The notes under the pieces: model-generated | Seen by the model: the letters and a program-made list of their open reading frames with translations, nothing else | Database searches by the model: none | Told to the model about the DNA's origin: nothing | NCBI RefSeq assembly: GCF_003116015.1 | Contig: NZ_LGQZ01000100.1 | Coordinates: 1-43,622, forward strand | Source: Azospirillum sp. TSO22-1 | GTDB taxonomy: Bacteria; Pseudomonadota; Alphaproteobacteria; Azospirillales; Azospirillaceae | Direction of reading: 5' to 3' | Length of the DNA: 43,622 nucleotides | In this document: positions 32,469 to 41,104 of the stretch, one piece after another | Layout of the letters: the number at the start of each line of letters is the position of its first letter | Position numbering within the stretch: position 1 is the first letter of the stretch | Made by a program: the position numbers and the translations under genes

Positions 32469-32474
32469 TATAAT
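32469..32474 (+). promoter_or_regulatory. Consensus -10 of the histidine kinase gene
   Basis: A perfect TATAAT in an AT-rich stretch, 36 bp before the GTG start. No good -35 is present at 16-18 bp, so an activator may be needed. Confidence 0.45.
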
Positions 32475-32510
32475 CTAAGCAATTCCTAACGAACCATCGT
32501 CGACCCTGTC

Positions 32511-34085
32511 GTGGCCATTCCTGCCCTCCCCCCCGACGCCTCCATGGACGCGATGGCCGCGTGCCTGCACGACGGGATGCCGTGCACGCTGTACCGCGCC
32601 CTGTTCGAGCAGTCGGCCATGGGCATGGCGGTGGTCGACCCGGCGGGCGTGCTGCGCTCGGTGAACCCGGTGTGCGCCGCCATGCTCGGCCACGCCCCGC
32701 GGGATCTCGCCGGCCGGCCGCTGGCCGAGCTGCTGCCGGACGGTGCCGCCGAAACGTTGGAACGCCTGCAGTCCGACACCGCGCCAGCGCCGTTCGAGCG
32801 CGCGCTGCGCCACGCGGACGGCACCGTGGTGTGGGCGCTGCTGCGGCCCTCGCCGATCCGCGACGCGGCCGGCGTGGTCAGCGCGGTGATGGTGCTGGTC
32901 GAGGACGTCACCGCCCGCCGCAACGCCGCCGACGACCTGCGGCGCAGCGAGGAGGCGCTCGCCCTCTCCGAGGCGCGCAACCGCGCCATCGTCGAGACGG
33001 CGGTGGAGGCGATCCTCACCGTCGACACCCGCGGCACCATCATCGGCGCCAACCCCGCGGCCGAGCACATGTTCAGCTCCCCGGCCGAGGAGCTGATCGG
33101 CAAGCACATCCACGTGCTGATGCCGAGGGAGGAGGCGGACCGCCACGCCTCCTACATGTACCGCTACCTGACGACGCGCGAGCGGCACGTCATCGGCCGG
33201 GGGCGCGAGGTGACCGCCCGGCGCGCCGACGGCAGCCTGTTCCCGGCGTGGCTGTCGCTGAACGAGATCGACCGCCCGGGCTTCCACGTCTTCGTGGCGA
33301 TGCTCCGCGACATCACCCCCATGAAGAACGCCGAGCTGGCGCTGGTCGAGGCGAAGGAGGCGGCGGAGCTGGCCAACCGCGCCAAGACCGCCTTCCTGTC
33401 CAACATGAGCCACGAGCTGCGCACGCCCTTGAACGGCATCCTCGGCTTCGCCGAGGTGATCCAGCAGCAGATGCTGGGTGCCTTGGAGAACCCCGGCTAC
33501 CTGAACTACGTGGCGGAGATCAAGCGCTCGGGCGAGCTGCTGCTGGCCAACGTCAACGATCTCCTGGACATGGCGACCATCGAGGCCGGCACGCTGGACC
33601 TCAACGAGTCGGTGGTCGATTTCCGCGACGTGGCGGTGTCCTGCCTGCGCATGGTGGCCAAACGCGGGGAGCGCGCCAAGCTGAGCGTCGACGCCGACAT
33701 CGAGACCGAGCTGCCGCCGCTGCTCGCCGACCCGCAGGCGCTCAAGCAGGTGCTGCTGCACCTGCTGTCCAACGCCATCAAGTTCACGCCGGAGGGCGGG
33801 CGCGTCGGCCTGTCGGCGCGCGTCGACCCGCACGGCGCCCTGGTGGCGGAGGTGTTCGACAGCGGCATCGGCATCCCCGCCGACCGGCTGGAGACCGTCT
33901 TCCAGCCCTTCGTGCAGGGCGAGACCGCGCTGTCGCGCCGCTACGACGGCATCGGGCTCGGCCTCTCCATCGCCAAGTCGCTGGTCGAGAAGCACGGCGG
34001 CCGGCTGGAGATCCGCTCGCAGGAGGGCATCGGCACCACCGTGCTGATCCACCTGCCCAGGGAGCGTTTCCTGGCCGACTGGTAG
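32511..34085 (+). CDS. Soluble PAS-PAS histidine kinase with a FixL-type haem PAS domain
   Basis: A 524-residue kinase without membrane segments. PAS 1 spans about 30-135; PAS 2 spans about 155-270 and matches FixL: His212 in DRHASYMYRY sits where FixL has its haem-ligand His200, and Arg232 in VIGRGREV where FixL has Arg220. The HisKA domain has the phospho-acceptor His301 (NMSHELRTPLNGI); the ATPase domain has Asn421 (LSNAIKF), DSGIGIP at 450-456 and GIGLGLSIAKS. It therefore probably senses oxygen or another haem gas ligand. No response regulator is adjacent. The GTG start at 32511 precedes PAS 1; ATG 32544 is an alternative. The haem reading is inference from residues. Confidence 0.88.
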   Translation: MAIPALPPDASMDAMAACLHDGMPCTLYRALFEQSAMGMAVVDPAGVLRSVNPVCAAMLGHAPRDLAGRPLAELLPDGAAETLERLQSDTAPAPFERALRHADGTVVWALLRPSPIRDAAGVVSAVMVLVEDVTARRNAADDLRRSEEALALSEARNRAIVETAVEAILTVDTRGTIIGANPAAEHMFSSPAEELIGKHIHVLMPREEADRHASYMYRYLTTRERHVIGRGREVTARRADGSLFPAWLSLNEIDRPGFHVFVAMLRDITPMKNAELALVEAKEAAELANRAKTAFLSNMSHELRTPLNGILGFAEVIQQQMLGALENPGYLNYVAEIKRSGELLLANVNDLLDMATIEAGTLDLNESVVDFRDVAVSCLRMVAKRGERAKLSVDADIETELPPLLADPQALKQVLLHLLSNAIKFTPEGGRVGLSARVDPHGALVAEVFDSGIGIPADRLETVFQPFVQGETALSRRYDGIGLGLSIAKSLVEKHGGRLEIRSQEGIGTTVLIHLPRERFLADW

Positions 34086-34140
34086 CCCCGAGCCCGGCCG
34101 GACGGCGCCAAACGGCGCTCGGCGCCGACTTCCCGGAGGC

Positions 34141-35565
34141 CTAACCGGCGCCCCGCACCCGCCGCCGGCTGCTCGCCACCCCGGCGATGGCCGACAGCGC
34201 GGCGGCGATGCCGACGGCGACAGGCGTTCCCTGCTCCTTCGACAGCACGCCGAAGATCAGCGCCACCGCCGCGGCACCCAGCGTCTGGCCGAGCAGCCGG
34301 GCGGTGGACTGGATGCCGCTGGCGCCGCCGCTGCGCTCGCGCGGGGCGGAGGACACCAGCACCTTGTTGTTCGGCGTCTGGAACAGCCCGAAGCCCAGGC
34401 CGCACACCAGCATCGGCAGCACCACCTGCCACGACGCGGGCTGCGCCGGCAGCAGCGCCAGCCCGGCCAGCCCGCTCGCCAGCACCGCCAGCCCGGCGGC
34501 GCTCAGCAGTCCCGGCTCGTAGCGGTCGGCCAGCCGCCCGGCGATGGGCGCGACCACCGCCACGGCCAGCGGCCACGGCGTCATCAGCAGCCCGGATTCC
34601 ACCTGCGAGCGGCCGATCACGTCCTCGAAGAAGAAGGGCAGCGCCACGAACGCCATCATCTGCGCCGCAAACGAGCACACCGAGGTCACCACCGAGAAGG
34701 CGAAGACCGGCAGCTTGAGCAGGTCGACCGGCAGCAACGGCGCCGTCTGCGACCGCTGGCGGCGCACCAGCGCCACGCCGAACACCAGCGCCCCGGCCAG
34801 CTCCGCCGCCACCAGCCAAGTCGGCTGGCTGTGGTCCAGCCCCTTGAACCCGGTGATCAGCAGCCCGAAGGTGGCGGCGTTGAGCAACGCGCTCACCCAG
34901 TCGAAGCGCTGCCCCGAGCGCGCCGAATGCGGCAGTGAGCGCGCCGCGATGACCAGCGCCAGCAGCCCGAGCGGCACGTTCACCGCGAACAGCCACTGCC
35001 AGGAGCCCAGCGACAGCATCGCCGCCGCGATGGTCGGTCCGGCCGCCGAGGACACCGCGACGATCAGCGCGTTGTTCCCCACCCCGCGGCCGAGCTGGCT
35101 CTGCGGGTAGATGTAGCGGACCAGCGCCATGTTGACGCTCATGATGCCGGCGGCACCGAAGCCCTGCAGCACGCGCGCCAGCGTCAGCGTGAGCAGCGAG
35201 TCCGACAGCGCGCAGGCGGCGGACGCCGCGGTGAACACCGCCAGCCCGGCCCAGTAGACGCGCCGGTAGCCGACGATGTCGCCCAGCGACGACAGCGGGA
35301 ACAGCGAGACGGTGACGGCGAGCTGGTAGGCGTTGACCACCCAGATGGCGCCGCTGGCGGTGATCCCTAAGTCCTTCTCGATGGTCGGCAGCGCGATGTT
35401 GGCGATCACCCCGTCGAGCACCGCCATGGTCAGCGCCACCGCCATGGTCAGCATCGCCCAGTAGCGCTGCGGCACCGGCAGCCCGTCGCTCACCGGTGCG
35501 GCGGGCGGGATGCTGTCGGGGACGGAAAGCGGATCGGGGGTTTCGAGGGAAGATGGGGATCGCAT
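34141..35565 (-). CDS. MFS drug exporter, DHA2 (EmrB/QacA) type
   Basis: A 474-residue inner-membrane protein with about 14 helices. The block AVLDGVIANIALPTIEKDLG after the first helix and QGFGAAGIMSVNMALVRY are typical of DHA2 proton antiporters. Substrates may be dyes, antibiotics or bile-like compounds; not predictable. No membrane-fusion protein is encoded beside it. The ATG at 35565 is preferred over a TTG at 35574; neither has a clear ribosome site. It stands alone downstream of hslU on the same strand, behind a hairpin. Confidence 0.9.
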   Translation of the reverse strand: MRSPSSLETPDPLSVPDSIPPAAPVSDGLPVPQRYWAMLTMAVALTMAVLDGVIANIALPTIEKDLGITASGAIWVVNAYQLAVTVSLFPLSSLGDIVGYRRVYWAGLAVFTAASAACALSDSLLTLTLARVLQGFGAAGIMSVNMALVRYIYPQSQLGRGVGNNALIVAVSSAAGPTIAAAMLSLGSWQWLFAVNVPLGLLALVIAARSLPHSARSGQRFDWVSALLNAATFGLLITGFKGLDHSQPTWLVAAELAGALVFGVALVRRQRSQTAPLLPVDLLKLPVFAFSVVTSVCSFAAQMMAFVALPFFFEDVIGRSQVESGLLMTPWPLAVAVVAPIAGRLADRYEPGLLSAAGLAVLASGLAGLALLPAQPASWQVVLPMLVCGLGFGLFQTPNNKVLVSSAPRERSGGASGIQSTARLLGQTLGAAAVALIFGVLSKEQGTPVAVGIAAALSAIAGVASSRRRVRGAG

Positions 35566-35646
35566 GCTCTGCAATATGGGCGGAACCCACCGCCCCAGTC
35601 ACGCGAACTCGTCAGGCGTGCGTTGCGCGCCGCTGCCCCCACCCAA

Positions 35647-35673
35647 CCCTCCCCCAGCAGGGCTGGGGGAGGG
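35647..35673. repeat. GCTGGGGGAGGG hairpin, copy 2 (likely terminator of hslU)
   Basis: A perfect 12-bp stem, CCCTCCCCCAGC / GCTGGGGGAGGG, loop agg, 14 bp past the hslU stop. Nearly the same as 19634-19664. Confidence 0.75.
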
Positions 35674-35687
35674 CTTCGGGTCACTGC

Positions 35688-37001
35688 CTACAAAATGAAC
35701 TTCGAGAGATCCGCGTTCTTGGCCAGGCTCCCCACCCGCTCGCGCACCATCGCGGCGTCGACGGTCACCGTGACGCCCGGCGTGTCGGAGGCGGTGAAGC
35801 TGACCTCCTCCAGCAGACGCTCCATCACCGTGTGCAGGCGCCGGGCGCCGATGTTCTCGACCGAGCCGTTGATCTCCGCCGCCAGCCGCGCCAGCTCGTC
35901 GATGGCGTCGTCGGTGACGTCCAGCGTCACCTCCTCGGTCTTCAGCAGCGCCTTGTACTGCTTGATCAGGCTGGCCTCCGGCTCGGTCAGGATGCGGCGG
36001 AAGTCGTCCTGGCTCAGCGGCTTCAGCTCGACGCGGATCGGCAGGCGGCCCTGCAGCTCGGGCAGCAGGTCGGACGGCTTGGCGACGTGGAAGGCGCCCG
36101 ACGCGATGAACAGGATGTGGTCGGTCTTCACCGTGCCGTGCTTGGTGGCGACGTTGGTGCCCTCGATCAGCGGCAGCAGGTCGCGCTGCACGCCCTCGCG
36201 GCTGACGTCGGCACCGCCGCGGTTCTCGGAGCGCGCCGAGATCTTGTCGATCTCGTCCAGGAAGACGATGCCGTTCTGTTCCACCGACTGGATCGCTTCG
36301 GAGACCACCTTCTCCTGGTCCAGCAGCTTGTCGGACTCCTCGGCCATCAGCACGCCGTGGCTCTCCGCCACGGTCAGGCGGCGGGTCTTGGTGCGCCCGC
36401 CGAAGGCCTTGCCGAACATGTCGTTGAGGTTGAGCATGCCCATCTGCGCCCCCGGCATGCCGGGGATGTCGAAGGTCGGCAGCGCCCCCGCCCCGCTGTC
36501 GGCGACCTGCACCTCGATCTCCTTGTCGTTCAGCGAGCCCTCGCGCAGCATCTTGCGGAACTTCTGCCGCGTCTCGGCGCTGGCGTTCTCGCCGCACAGG
36601 GCGTCGAGCACCCGCTCCTCGGCGCGCAGCTCGGCCTTGGCGGCGACCTCCTTGCGCAGGCGTTCCCTGGTCAGCGAGATGGCGATCTCGACGAGGTCGC
36701 GGACGATCTGCTCGACGTCGCGGCCGACGTAGCCGACCTCGGTGAACTTGGTCGCCTCGACCTTGAGGAACGGCGCCTGGGCGAGCTTGGCCAGCCGGCG
36801 GGCGATCTCGGTCTTGCCGACGCCGGTCGGGCCGATCATCAGGATGTTCTTGGGCAGAACCTCCTCGCGCAGGCCCTCCGGCAGCTGCTGGCGGCGCCAG
36901 CGGTTGCGCAGCGCGATGGCGACCGCGCGCTTGGCGTCGTTCTGGCCGACGATGTAGCGGTCGAGTTCCGAGACGATCTCGCGGGGGCTGAACGAGGTCA
37001 T
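35688..37001 (-). CDS. hslU: HslUV protease ATPase subunit
   Basis: AAA+ unfoldase of the two-part proteasome-like HslUV protease. The 437 residues have Walker A GPTGVGKT at 57-64, the pore motif GYVGRDVE, Walker B VFLDEIDK and the HslU I-domain between them (about 110-245). The length matches the family. Its ATG overlaps the hslV stop by 4 bp. Confidence 0.97.
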   Translation of the reverse strand: MTSFSPREIVSELDRYIVGQNDAKRAVAIALRNRWRRQQLPEGLREEVLPKNILMIGPTGVGKTEIARRLAKLAQAPFLKVEATKFTEVGYVGRDVEQIVRDLVEIAISLTRERLRKEVAAKAELRAEERVLDALCGENASAETRQKFRKMLREGSLNDKEIEVQVADSGAGALPTFDIPGMPGAQMGMLNLNDMFGKAFGGRTKTRRLTVAESHGVLMAEESDKLLDQEKVVSEAIQSVEQNGIVFLDEIDKISARSENRGGADVSREGVQRDLLPLIEGTNVATKHGTVKTDHILFIASGAFHVAKPSDLLPELQGRLPIRVELKPLSQDDFRRILTEPEASLIKQYKALLKTEEVTLDVTDDAIDELARLAAEINGSVENIGARRLHTVMERLLEEVSFTASDTPGVTVTVDAAMVRERVGSLAKNADLSKFIL

Positions 37002-37555
37002 AGGACGATCTTTTCCAGGGTGACGTTCTGGTTGGTGTAGACGCAGATGTCGCCGGCGATCTTCATCGCCTTGCGGGCGATGGCCTCGGCGTCCAGCCCG
37101 TCCACGTCGATGAGCGCGCGCGCCGCGGCCAGCGCGTAGGACCCGCCGGAGCCGATGCCGATCAGCCCGTCCTCCGGCTCCAGCACGTCGCCGTTGCCGG
37201 TGAGCACGAGCGAGACCGAGGCGTCGGCCACCGCCATCATCGCCTCCAGCCGGCGCAGGTAGCGGTCGGTCCGCCAGTCCTTGGCGAGTTCCACGCAGGC
37301 GCGGGTGAGCTGGCCGGGGTGCTGCTCCAGCTTGGCCTCCAGCCGCTCGAACAGGGTGAAGGCGTCGGCGGTGGCGCCGGCGAAGCCGGCCATCACGGCG
37401 CCGTTGGCGAGGCGCCGCACCTTGCGCGCGTTGGCCTTCATCACCGTCTGCCCGAAGGAGACCTGGCCGTCGCCAGCCACCACCACCTGCCCGCCCTTGC
37501 GGACCGAGAGGATGGTCGTGCCGTGCCACTGGATGGGATCGTGCGAGGAAGTCAT
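36998..37555 (-). CDS. hslV: HslUV protease peptidase subunit
   Basis: Threonine peptidase of HslUV, 185 residues. The catalytic Thr is in HGTTILSVRKGGQVVVAGDG; because the protein begins MTSSHDPIQWHG, it probably has a 12-residue propeptide that is removed to expose Thr13, as in many alphaproteobacteria. The hslVU order with ATGA overlap is standard. No heat-shock (sigma-32) promoter is evident in the short upstream gap of 30 bp. Confidence 0.97.
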   Translation of the reverse strand: MTSSHDPIQWHGTTILSVRKGGQVVVAGDGQVSFGQTVMKANARKVRRLANGAVMAGFAGATADAFTLFERLEAKLEQHPGQLTRACVELAKDWRTDRYLRRLEAMMAVADASVSLVLTGNGDVLEPEDGLIGIGSGGSYALAAARALIDVDGLDAEAIARKAMKIAGDICVYTNQNVTLEKIVL

Positions 37556-37585
37556 AGGACGCCTGACCGGAGAATGGTTGACGGT

Positions 37586-38845
37586 CTATGTGGGGGGGAG
37601 GCCCCCGCCGTCAAGATTGCCGTGCTCCGCTGTCACACCCAGCGCCGCCAGCGCCTCCCCAACCGGCACGAAGCGGCTCAGCCCGCCCTCGCCCCGCCCG
37701 GGCAGGGCGACCCCCAGCAGGGTGCCGGTGGCGTCGAGCAGCGGATCGCCCGGCCGCGGCGCCGCCCCCTCCAGATCCGCAAGAATGCCATCGCCCAGCC
37801 CGGCCACCATGCCCGTGGCGAAGTCGTTCCCGGCCCCCGTCGCCATGACCGGCTCGCTGACCTCCGCCGGCGTGCCGCGCAGCCGCATCGCCGCCAGCCG
37901 CGCCGGCACCCGCACCAGCATCAGCCCGCGCCCGGCGTCGCGCGCCGCCACCATGCCTTCAGCCGCCATGCCGCCGACACGCACCGCCACCGCATCGCCC
38001 ACCGCCAGCGGCGCCAGCACCAGCGCCGCGCCCTCGGCCGTGCCGACGACCACCCCTACGCCGGCGCCGACGTGCACCAGCCCGTCCCCCGCCCCGCCGC
38101 GCGGGGACGCCATGGCACGAATCGGCTCCGCCGCGATGGCCCCCCCTGAAATTGGAGTCGGATCGCGCCGCTCCGGCGGCACCATGCGCCAGCGCTTGCC
38201 GTCGGGGGTCTGCGCCCCGCCACCGCGCCCCACCGCCGTGCGGAAGGCGGGTTCGGCGGCCAGCGCCTCGGCGGCGCCGCTGAAGGCGTCCTCGAGCAGC
38301 AGGCGGTCGCCCTCCGGCACCCCGTCGTCCTGCCGCGCGTGCCCGGTGGTGGTGGTGCGCAGAGCGACGCGTTGAGCCTCCGGCTCGAACACCGTCCAGT
38401 CGATCTTGACGGTGCCGACGCCGCTGACGCCGCGGTCATCGCCGGTCCACCAGCCGCGCCGCCGGCACAGCTCGAGGCGCACCTCGCGCAGCTCGCCGGT
38501 GACCACGTAGCGGGCGCGCCGGCGGTCGGTGCCCTCGGTGTACACCGCGCCGGCCACGTCGAAGCCGGCACCCTCGAAGATCTCGGCGAAGCGCTCGTGG
38601 AAGGTGTTCTCGCGCCGGAAGCCGAGGCCCGAGGTCCAGAACACCCGCCCGTACGGCCAGGTGCAGTCGATGTCCCAGACGTAGCGGCCGATCTCCATGC
38701 CGCGCCGCATCTGGCCGAGGTTCAGCGTGTTGAAGCGGATGGTCTCCGTCGTCCCCTGCGGCACCGGCTGCACCGCCGGCCCGAGCGGCGGGTCACCCCC
38801 GGCGCAGCCGGCGAGCAGAAGCAGGGCGAGAACGGCGATGCGCAT
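37586..38845 (-). CDS. Lipoprotein with a degenerate trypsin-like domain
   Basis: A 419-residue protein with a lipobox (LLAGC, Cys14), so it should be anchored in a membrane after processing by enzymes including Lnt. Residues 30-210 form an N-terminal domain of unknown type. Residues 250-405 follow the pattern of a HtrA/trypsin-like serine protease, but all three catalytic places are altered: LAPLAV (277-282) where TNAHVV is usual, GRGLMLVRV (305-313) where the Asp strand is usual, and RPGDPLLDATG (364-374) where GNSGGPLLD is usual. It is therefore likely a non-catalytic scaffold. ATG start at 38845. It may be co-transcribed with hslVU, 30 bp downstream. Confidence 0.78.
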   Translation of the reverse strand: MRIAVLALLLLAGCAGGDPPLGPAVQPVPQGTTETIRFNTLNLGQMRRGMEIGRYVWDIDCTWPYGRVFWTSGLGFRRENTFHERFAEIFEGAGFDVAGAVYTEGTDRRRARYVVTGELREVRLELCRRRGWWTGDDRGVSGVGTVKIDWTVFEPEAQRVALRTTTTGHARQDDGVPEGDRLLLEDAFSGAAEALAAEPAFRTAVGRGGGAQTPDGKRWRMVPPERRDPTPISGGAIAAEPIRAMASPRGGAGDGLVHVGAGVGVVVGTAEGAALVLAPLAVGDAVAVRVGGMAAEGMVAARDAGRGLMLVRVPARLAAMRLRGTPAEVSEPVMATGAGNDFATGMVAGLGDGILADLEGAAPRPGDPLLDATGTLLGVALPGRGEGGLSRFVPVGEALAALGVTAEHGNLDGGGLPPT

Positions 38846-38878
38846 AAGCGGATATGCACGCTGTGGGTGTGCAATACA

Positions 38879-39127
38879 CTATCTCATGCGTCCGCCGCGT
38901 GTCCACAGCAGCAACCGGACAACGCCTCCGGCAACAAGGCCCGCCAGCCCGAGGACGGCCATGCAGAACGCCAGAGCGAACTCCGGAGGCATTTCGCCGA
39001 TGAGGTTCCCGTCCTCGTCGAAATGTTCGGGCGGCGCGATCACGATGCCGACCATGCCGGCCAGCCCCGCCGCCAGCAGCAGGCCGCACCCCCACCACCA
39101 GACCCTGCGCCAGCGTCGCCCTGCCAT
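38879..39127 (-). CDS. Small two-helix membrane protein
   Basis: An 82-residue hypothetical protein, MAGRRWRRVWWWGCGLLLAA onward, with two hydrophobic segments (about 9-31 and 49-74) joined by an acidic loop EHFDEDGNLIGEMP. GGAG lies ten bases before the ATG at 39127. It precedes the lipoprotein gene by 33 bp on the same strand, so the two are probably co-transcribed. Function unknown. Confidence 0.65.
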   Translation of the reverse strand: MAGRRWRRVWWWGCGLLLAAGLAGMVGIVIAPPEHFDEDGNLIGEMPPEFALAFCMAVLGLAGLVAGGVVRLLLWTRGGRMR

Positions 39128-39240
39128 GCCCGCGATGCTCCGCCTTGCCGCACGCCGGCCAGCGTTCGCCCGCACGCGGGGGCTGTCAAATGGTTTCCCG
39201 CGCCCGCACCCATCTTCTGGCATACGCCGTCCCTTCCTGC

Positions 39241-39246
39241 TAAAAC
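39241..39246 (+). promoter_or_regulatory. Extended -10 directly before hisB
   Basis: TGcTAAAAC at 39238-39246 is an extended -10 whose expected start site falls at the hisB ATG (39254). The -35 region is poor. No Shine-Dalgarno sequence is visible, so a leaderless his transcript is possible. Confidence 0.4.
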
Positions 39247-39253
39247 CCGTGGC

Positions 39254-39877
39254 ATGGACACAGCGCAGGTCAGCGGCGCGCGACGCGCCACCATCGAGCG
39301 GAACACCAACGAGACCCGCATCCGGGTCGCGGTGAACCTGGACGGCACCGGCGTGTACGACGTGAAGACCGGCATCGGCTTCCTCGACCACATGCTGGAG
39401 CAGCTTTCCCGCCACAGCCTGATGGACCTGACGGTCCTGGCCGACGGCGACCTGCACATCGACTTCCACCACACCACCGAGGACACCGGCATCGCCATCG
39501 GCCAGGCGGTGGCGAAGGCGCTGGGCGACCGCAAGGGCATCGGCCGCTACGGCCACGCCTACGTGCCGATGGACGAGACGCTGACCCGCGTCGCGCTGGA
39601 CTTCTCCAACCGCCCCTACCTGGTGTGGAAGGTGGCCTTCAGCCGCGACAAGATCGGCGACATGGACACCGAGCTGTTCCGCGAGTGGTTCCAGGCCTTC
39701 GCCGGCTCGTCCGGGCTGACGCTGCACGTCGAGACCCTCTACGGCGAGAACAACCACCACATCGTCGAGAGCTGCTACAAGGCCCTCGCCCGCGCCCTGC
39801 GCTCGGCGGTCGAGATCGACCCGCGCAAGGCCGACGCGGTGCCCTCCACCAAGGGCACGCTCGGCGGTTCGCTCTAA
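39254..39877 (+). CDS. hisB: Imidazoleglycerol-phosphate dehydratase
   Basis: Sixth step of histidine synthesis, giving imidazole-acetol phosphate. The 207 residues are the dehydratase-only form, with the manganese motifs DFHHTTEDTGIA near 72-83 and ENNHHIVESCYKALARALR (ENNHHIVESCYKALARA) near 167-183. No phosphatase domain is fused, unlike E. coli HisB. First gene of hisB-hisH-GNAT-hisA-hisF-hisE. Confidence 0.97.
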   Translation: MDTAQVSGARRATIERNTNETRIRVAVNLDGTGVYDVKTGIGFLDHMLEQLSRHSLMDLTVLADGDLHIDFHHTTEDTGIAIGQAVAKALGDRKGIGRYGHAYVPMDETLTRVALDFSNRPYLVWKVAFSRDKIGDMDTELFREWFQAFAGSSGLTLHVETLYGENNHHIVESCYKALARALRSAVEIDPRKADAVPSTKGTLGGSL

Positions 39878-39905
39878 GGCCCGCTTTTTCTAAGGACCAA
39901 AAGTC

Positions 39906-40550
39906 TTGTCCACCGTTGCCCTGATCGACTACGGCTCCGGCAACCTGCGCTCCGCCGCCAAGGCGCTGGAGCGCGCCGCCGCGGACGCCGGCCTGTCCAC
40001 CGACATCCTGGTCACCGCCGACGCCGACGCGGTGCACCGCGCCGACCGCATCGTGCTGCCCGGCGTCGGCGCCTACGGCGACTGCAAGCGCGGCCTGTCG
40101 GAGGTCCCCGGCATGCTCGACGCGCTGGAGGAGGCCGTCATCCGGGGCGGCCGTCCCTTCCTCGGCATCTGCGTCGGCATGCAGCTGATGGCCGAGCGCG
40201 GCGTCGAGCACGGCGTGCACCAGGGCCTCGGCTGGATCAAGGGCGAGGTGGTGGCGCTGGATCCCGCCGATCCCACGCTCAAGATCCCGCACATGGGCTG
40301 GAACGAACTGGACATCGTCCGGCCGCACCCGGTGCTGGCCGGCCTGCCGGCGGGGGCGCACGCCTATTTCGTGCACTCCTACCACATCCGCTGCGCCGAC
40401 CCGGCCAATGAGCTGGCGCGCGTCGAGTACGGCGGCCCGGTGACCGCGGTGATAGGGCGCGACAACATGGTCGGCACCCAGTTCCACCCGGAGAAGAGCC
40501 AGGACGCCGGCCTGACGCTGATCGCCAACTTCCTGCAGTGGCGGCCATGA
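39906..40550 (+). CDS. hisH: Imidazole glycerol phosphate synthase, glutaminase subunit
   Basis: Supplies ammonia from glutamine to HisF. The 214 residues contain the nucleophile Cys89 in GICVGMQLM and the partners His194 and Glu196 in TQFHPEKSQ. The start codon is TTG at 39906: the frame has a stop five codons upstream and no other start, and AGGA lies nine bases before. The stop overlaps the following GNAT gene by 4 bp. Confidence 0.96.
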   Translation: MSTVALIDYGSGNLRSAAKALERAAADAGLSTDILVTADADAVHRADRIVLPGVGAYGDCKRGLSEVPGMLDALEEAVIRGGRPFLGICVGMQLMAERGVEHGVHQGLGWIKGEVVALDPADPTLKIPHMGWNELDIVRPHPVLAGLPAGAHAYFVHSYHIRCADPANELARVEYGGPVTAVIGRDNMVGTQFHPEKSQDAGLTLIANFLQWRP

Positions 40551-41104
40551 GCACCACCGTCAGCGTCGACCGCATCGACGAGAAGCTGCGCCCCGCCGAC
40601 CTCGACGACCTGTGCGACGCCGCCGACGCCGCCATCCGCGACGGCGGCGGCTTCGGCTGGGTCGAGCCGCCGCCGCGCGACGTGATGGAGCGCTACTGGC
40701 GCGGCGTGCTGATCGTGCCCGACCGCTTCCTGTTCGTAGCGCGGCTGGACGGCGTCATCGCCGGTTCGGCGCAGCTGGTCCGCCCGCCGCGCAACAACGA
40801 GGCGCAGGCGCACGCGTGCCAACTGACCACCGCCTTCGTCGCGCCGTGGGCGCGCGGCCACAAGCTGGCGCGCAGCCTGACCCAGGCGGTGGAGAAGGAA
40901 GCCCGCGCCATGGGCTTCGGCATCCTGAACCTCGACGTGCGCGACACCCAGCAGGCGGCCATCGCCATGTACGAAAGTCTGGGTTTCCGCCGCTGGGGCA
41001 CGCACCCCTACTATGCGCGCGTGGGCGGCCAATTCGTGGCCGGCCATTACTACTTCAAAGACCTCACCGCCTCCGACGAACAGCAGGACGAGACGCCGCG
41101 ATGA
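40547..41104 (+). CDS. GNAT acetyltransferase embedded in the his operon
   Basis: A 185-residue acetyltransferase. The acetyl-CoA loop is FVAPWARGHKLARSLTQAVE (about 97-116) and the C-terminal block LNLDVRDTQQAAIAMYESLGF. Its start overlaps hisH and its stop overlaps hisA (both ATGA), so it is locked into the histidine operon. Substrate unknown. An unassigned open reading frame is present between hisH and hisA in the A. brasilense his region as I recall, so this may be a lineage trait. Confidence 0.87.
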   Translation: MSTTVSVDRIDEKLRPADLDDLCDAADAAIRDGGGFGWVEPPPRDVMERYWRGVLIVPDRFLFVARLDGVIAGSAQLVRPPRNNEAQAHACQLTTAFVAPWARGHKLARSLTQAVEKEARAMGFGILNLDVRDTQQAAIAMYESLGFRRWGTHPYYARVGGQFVAGHYYFKDLTASDEQQDETPR

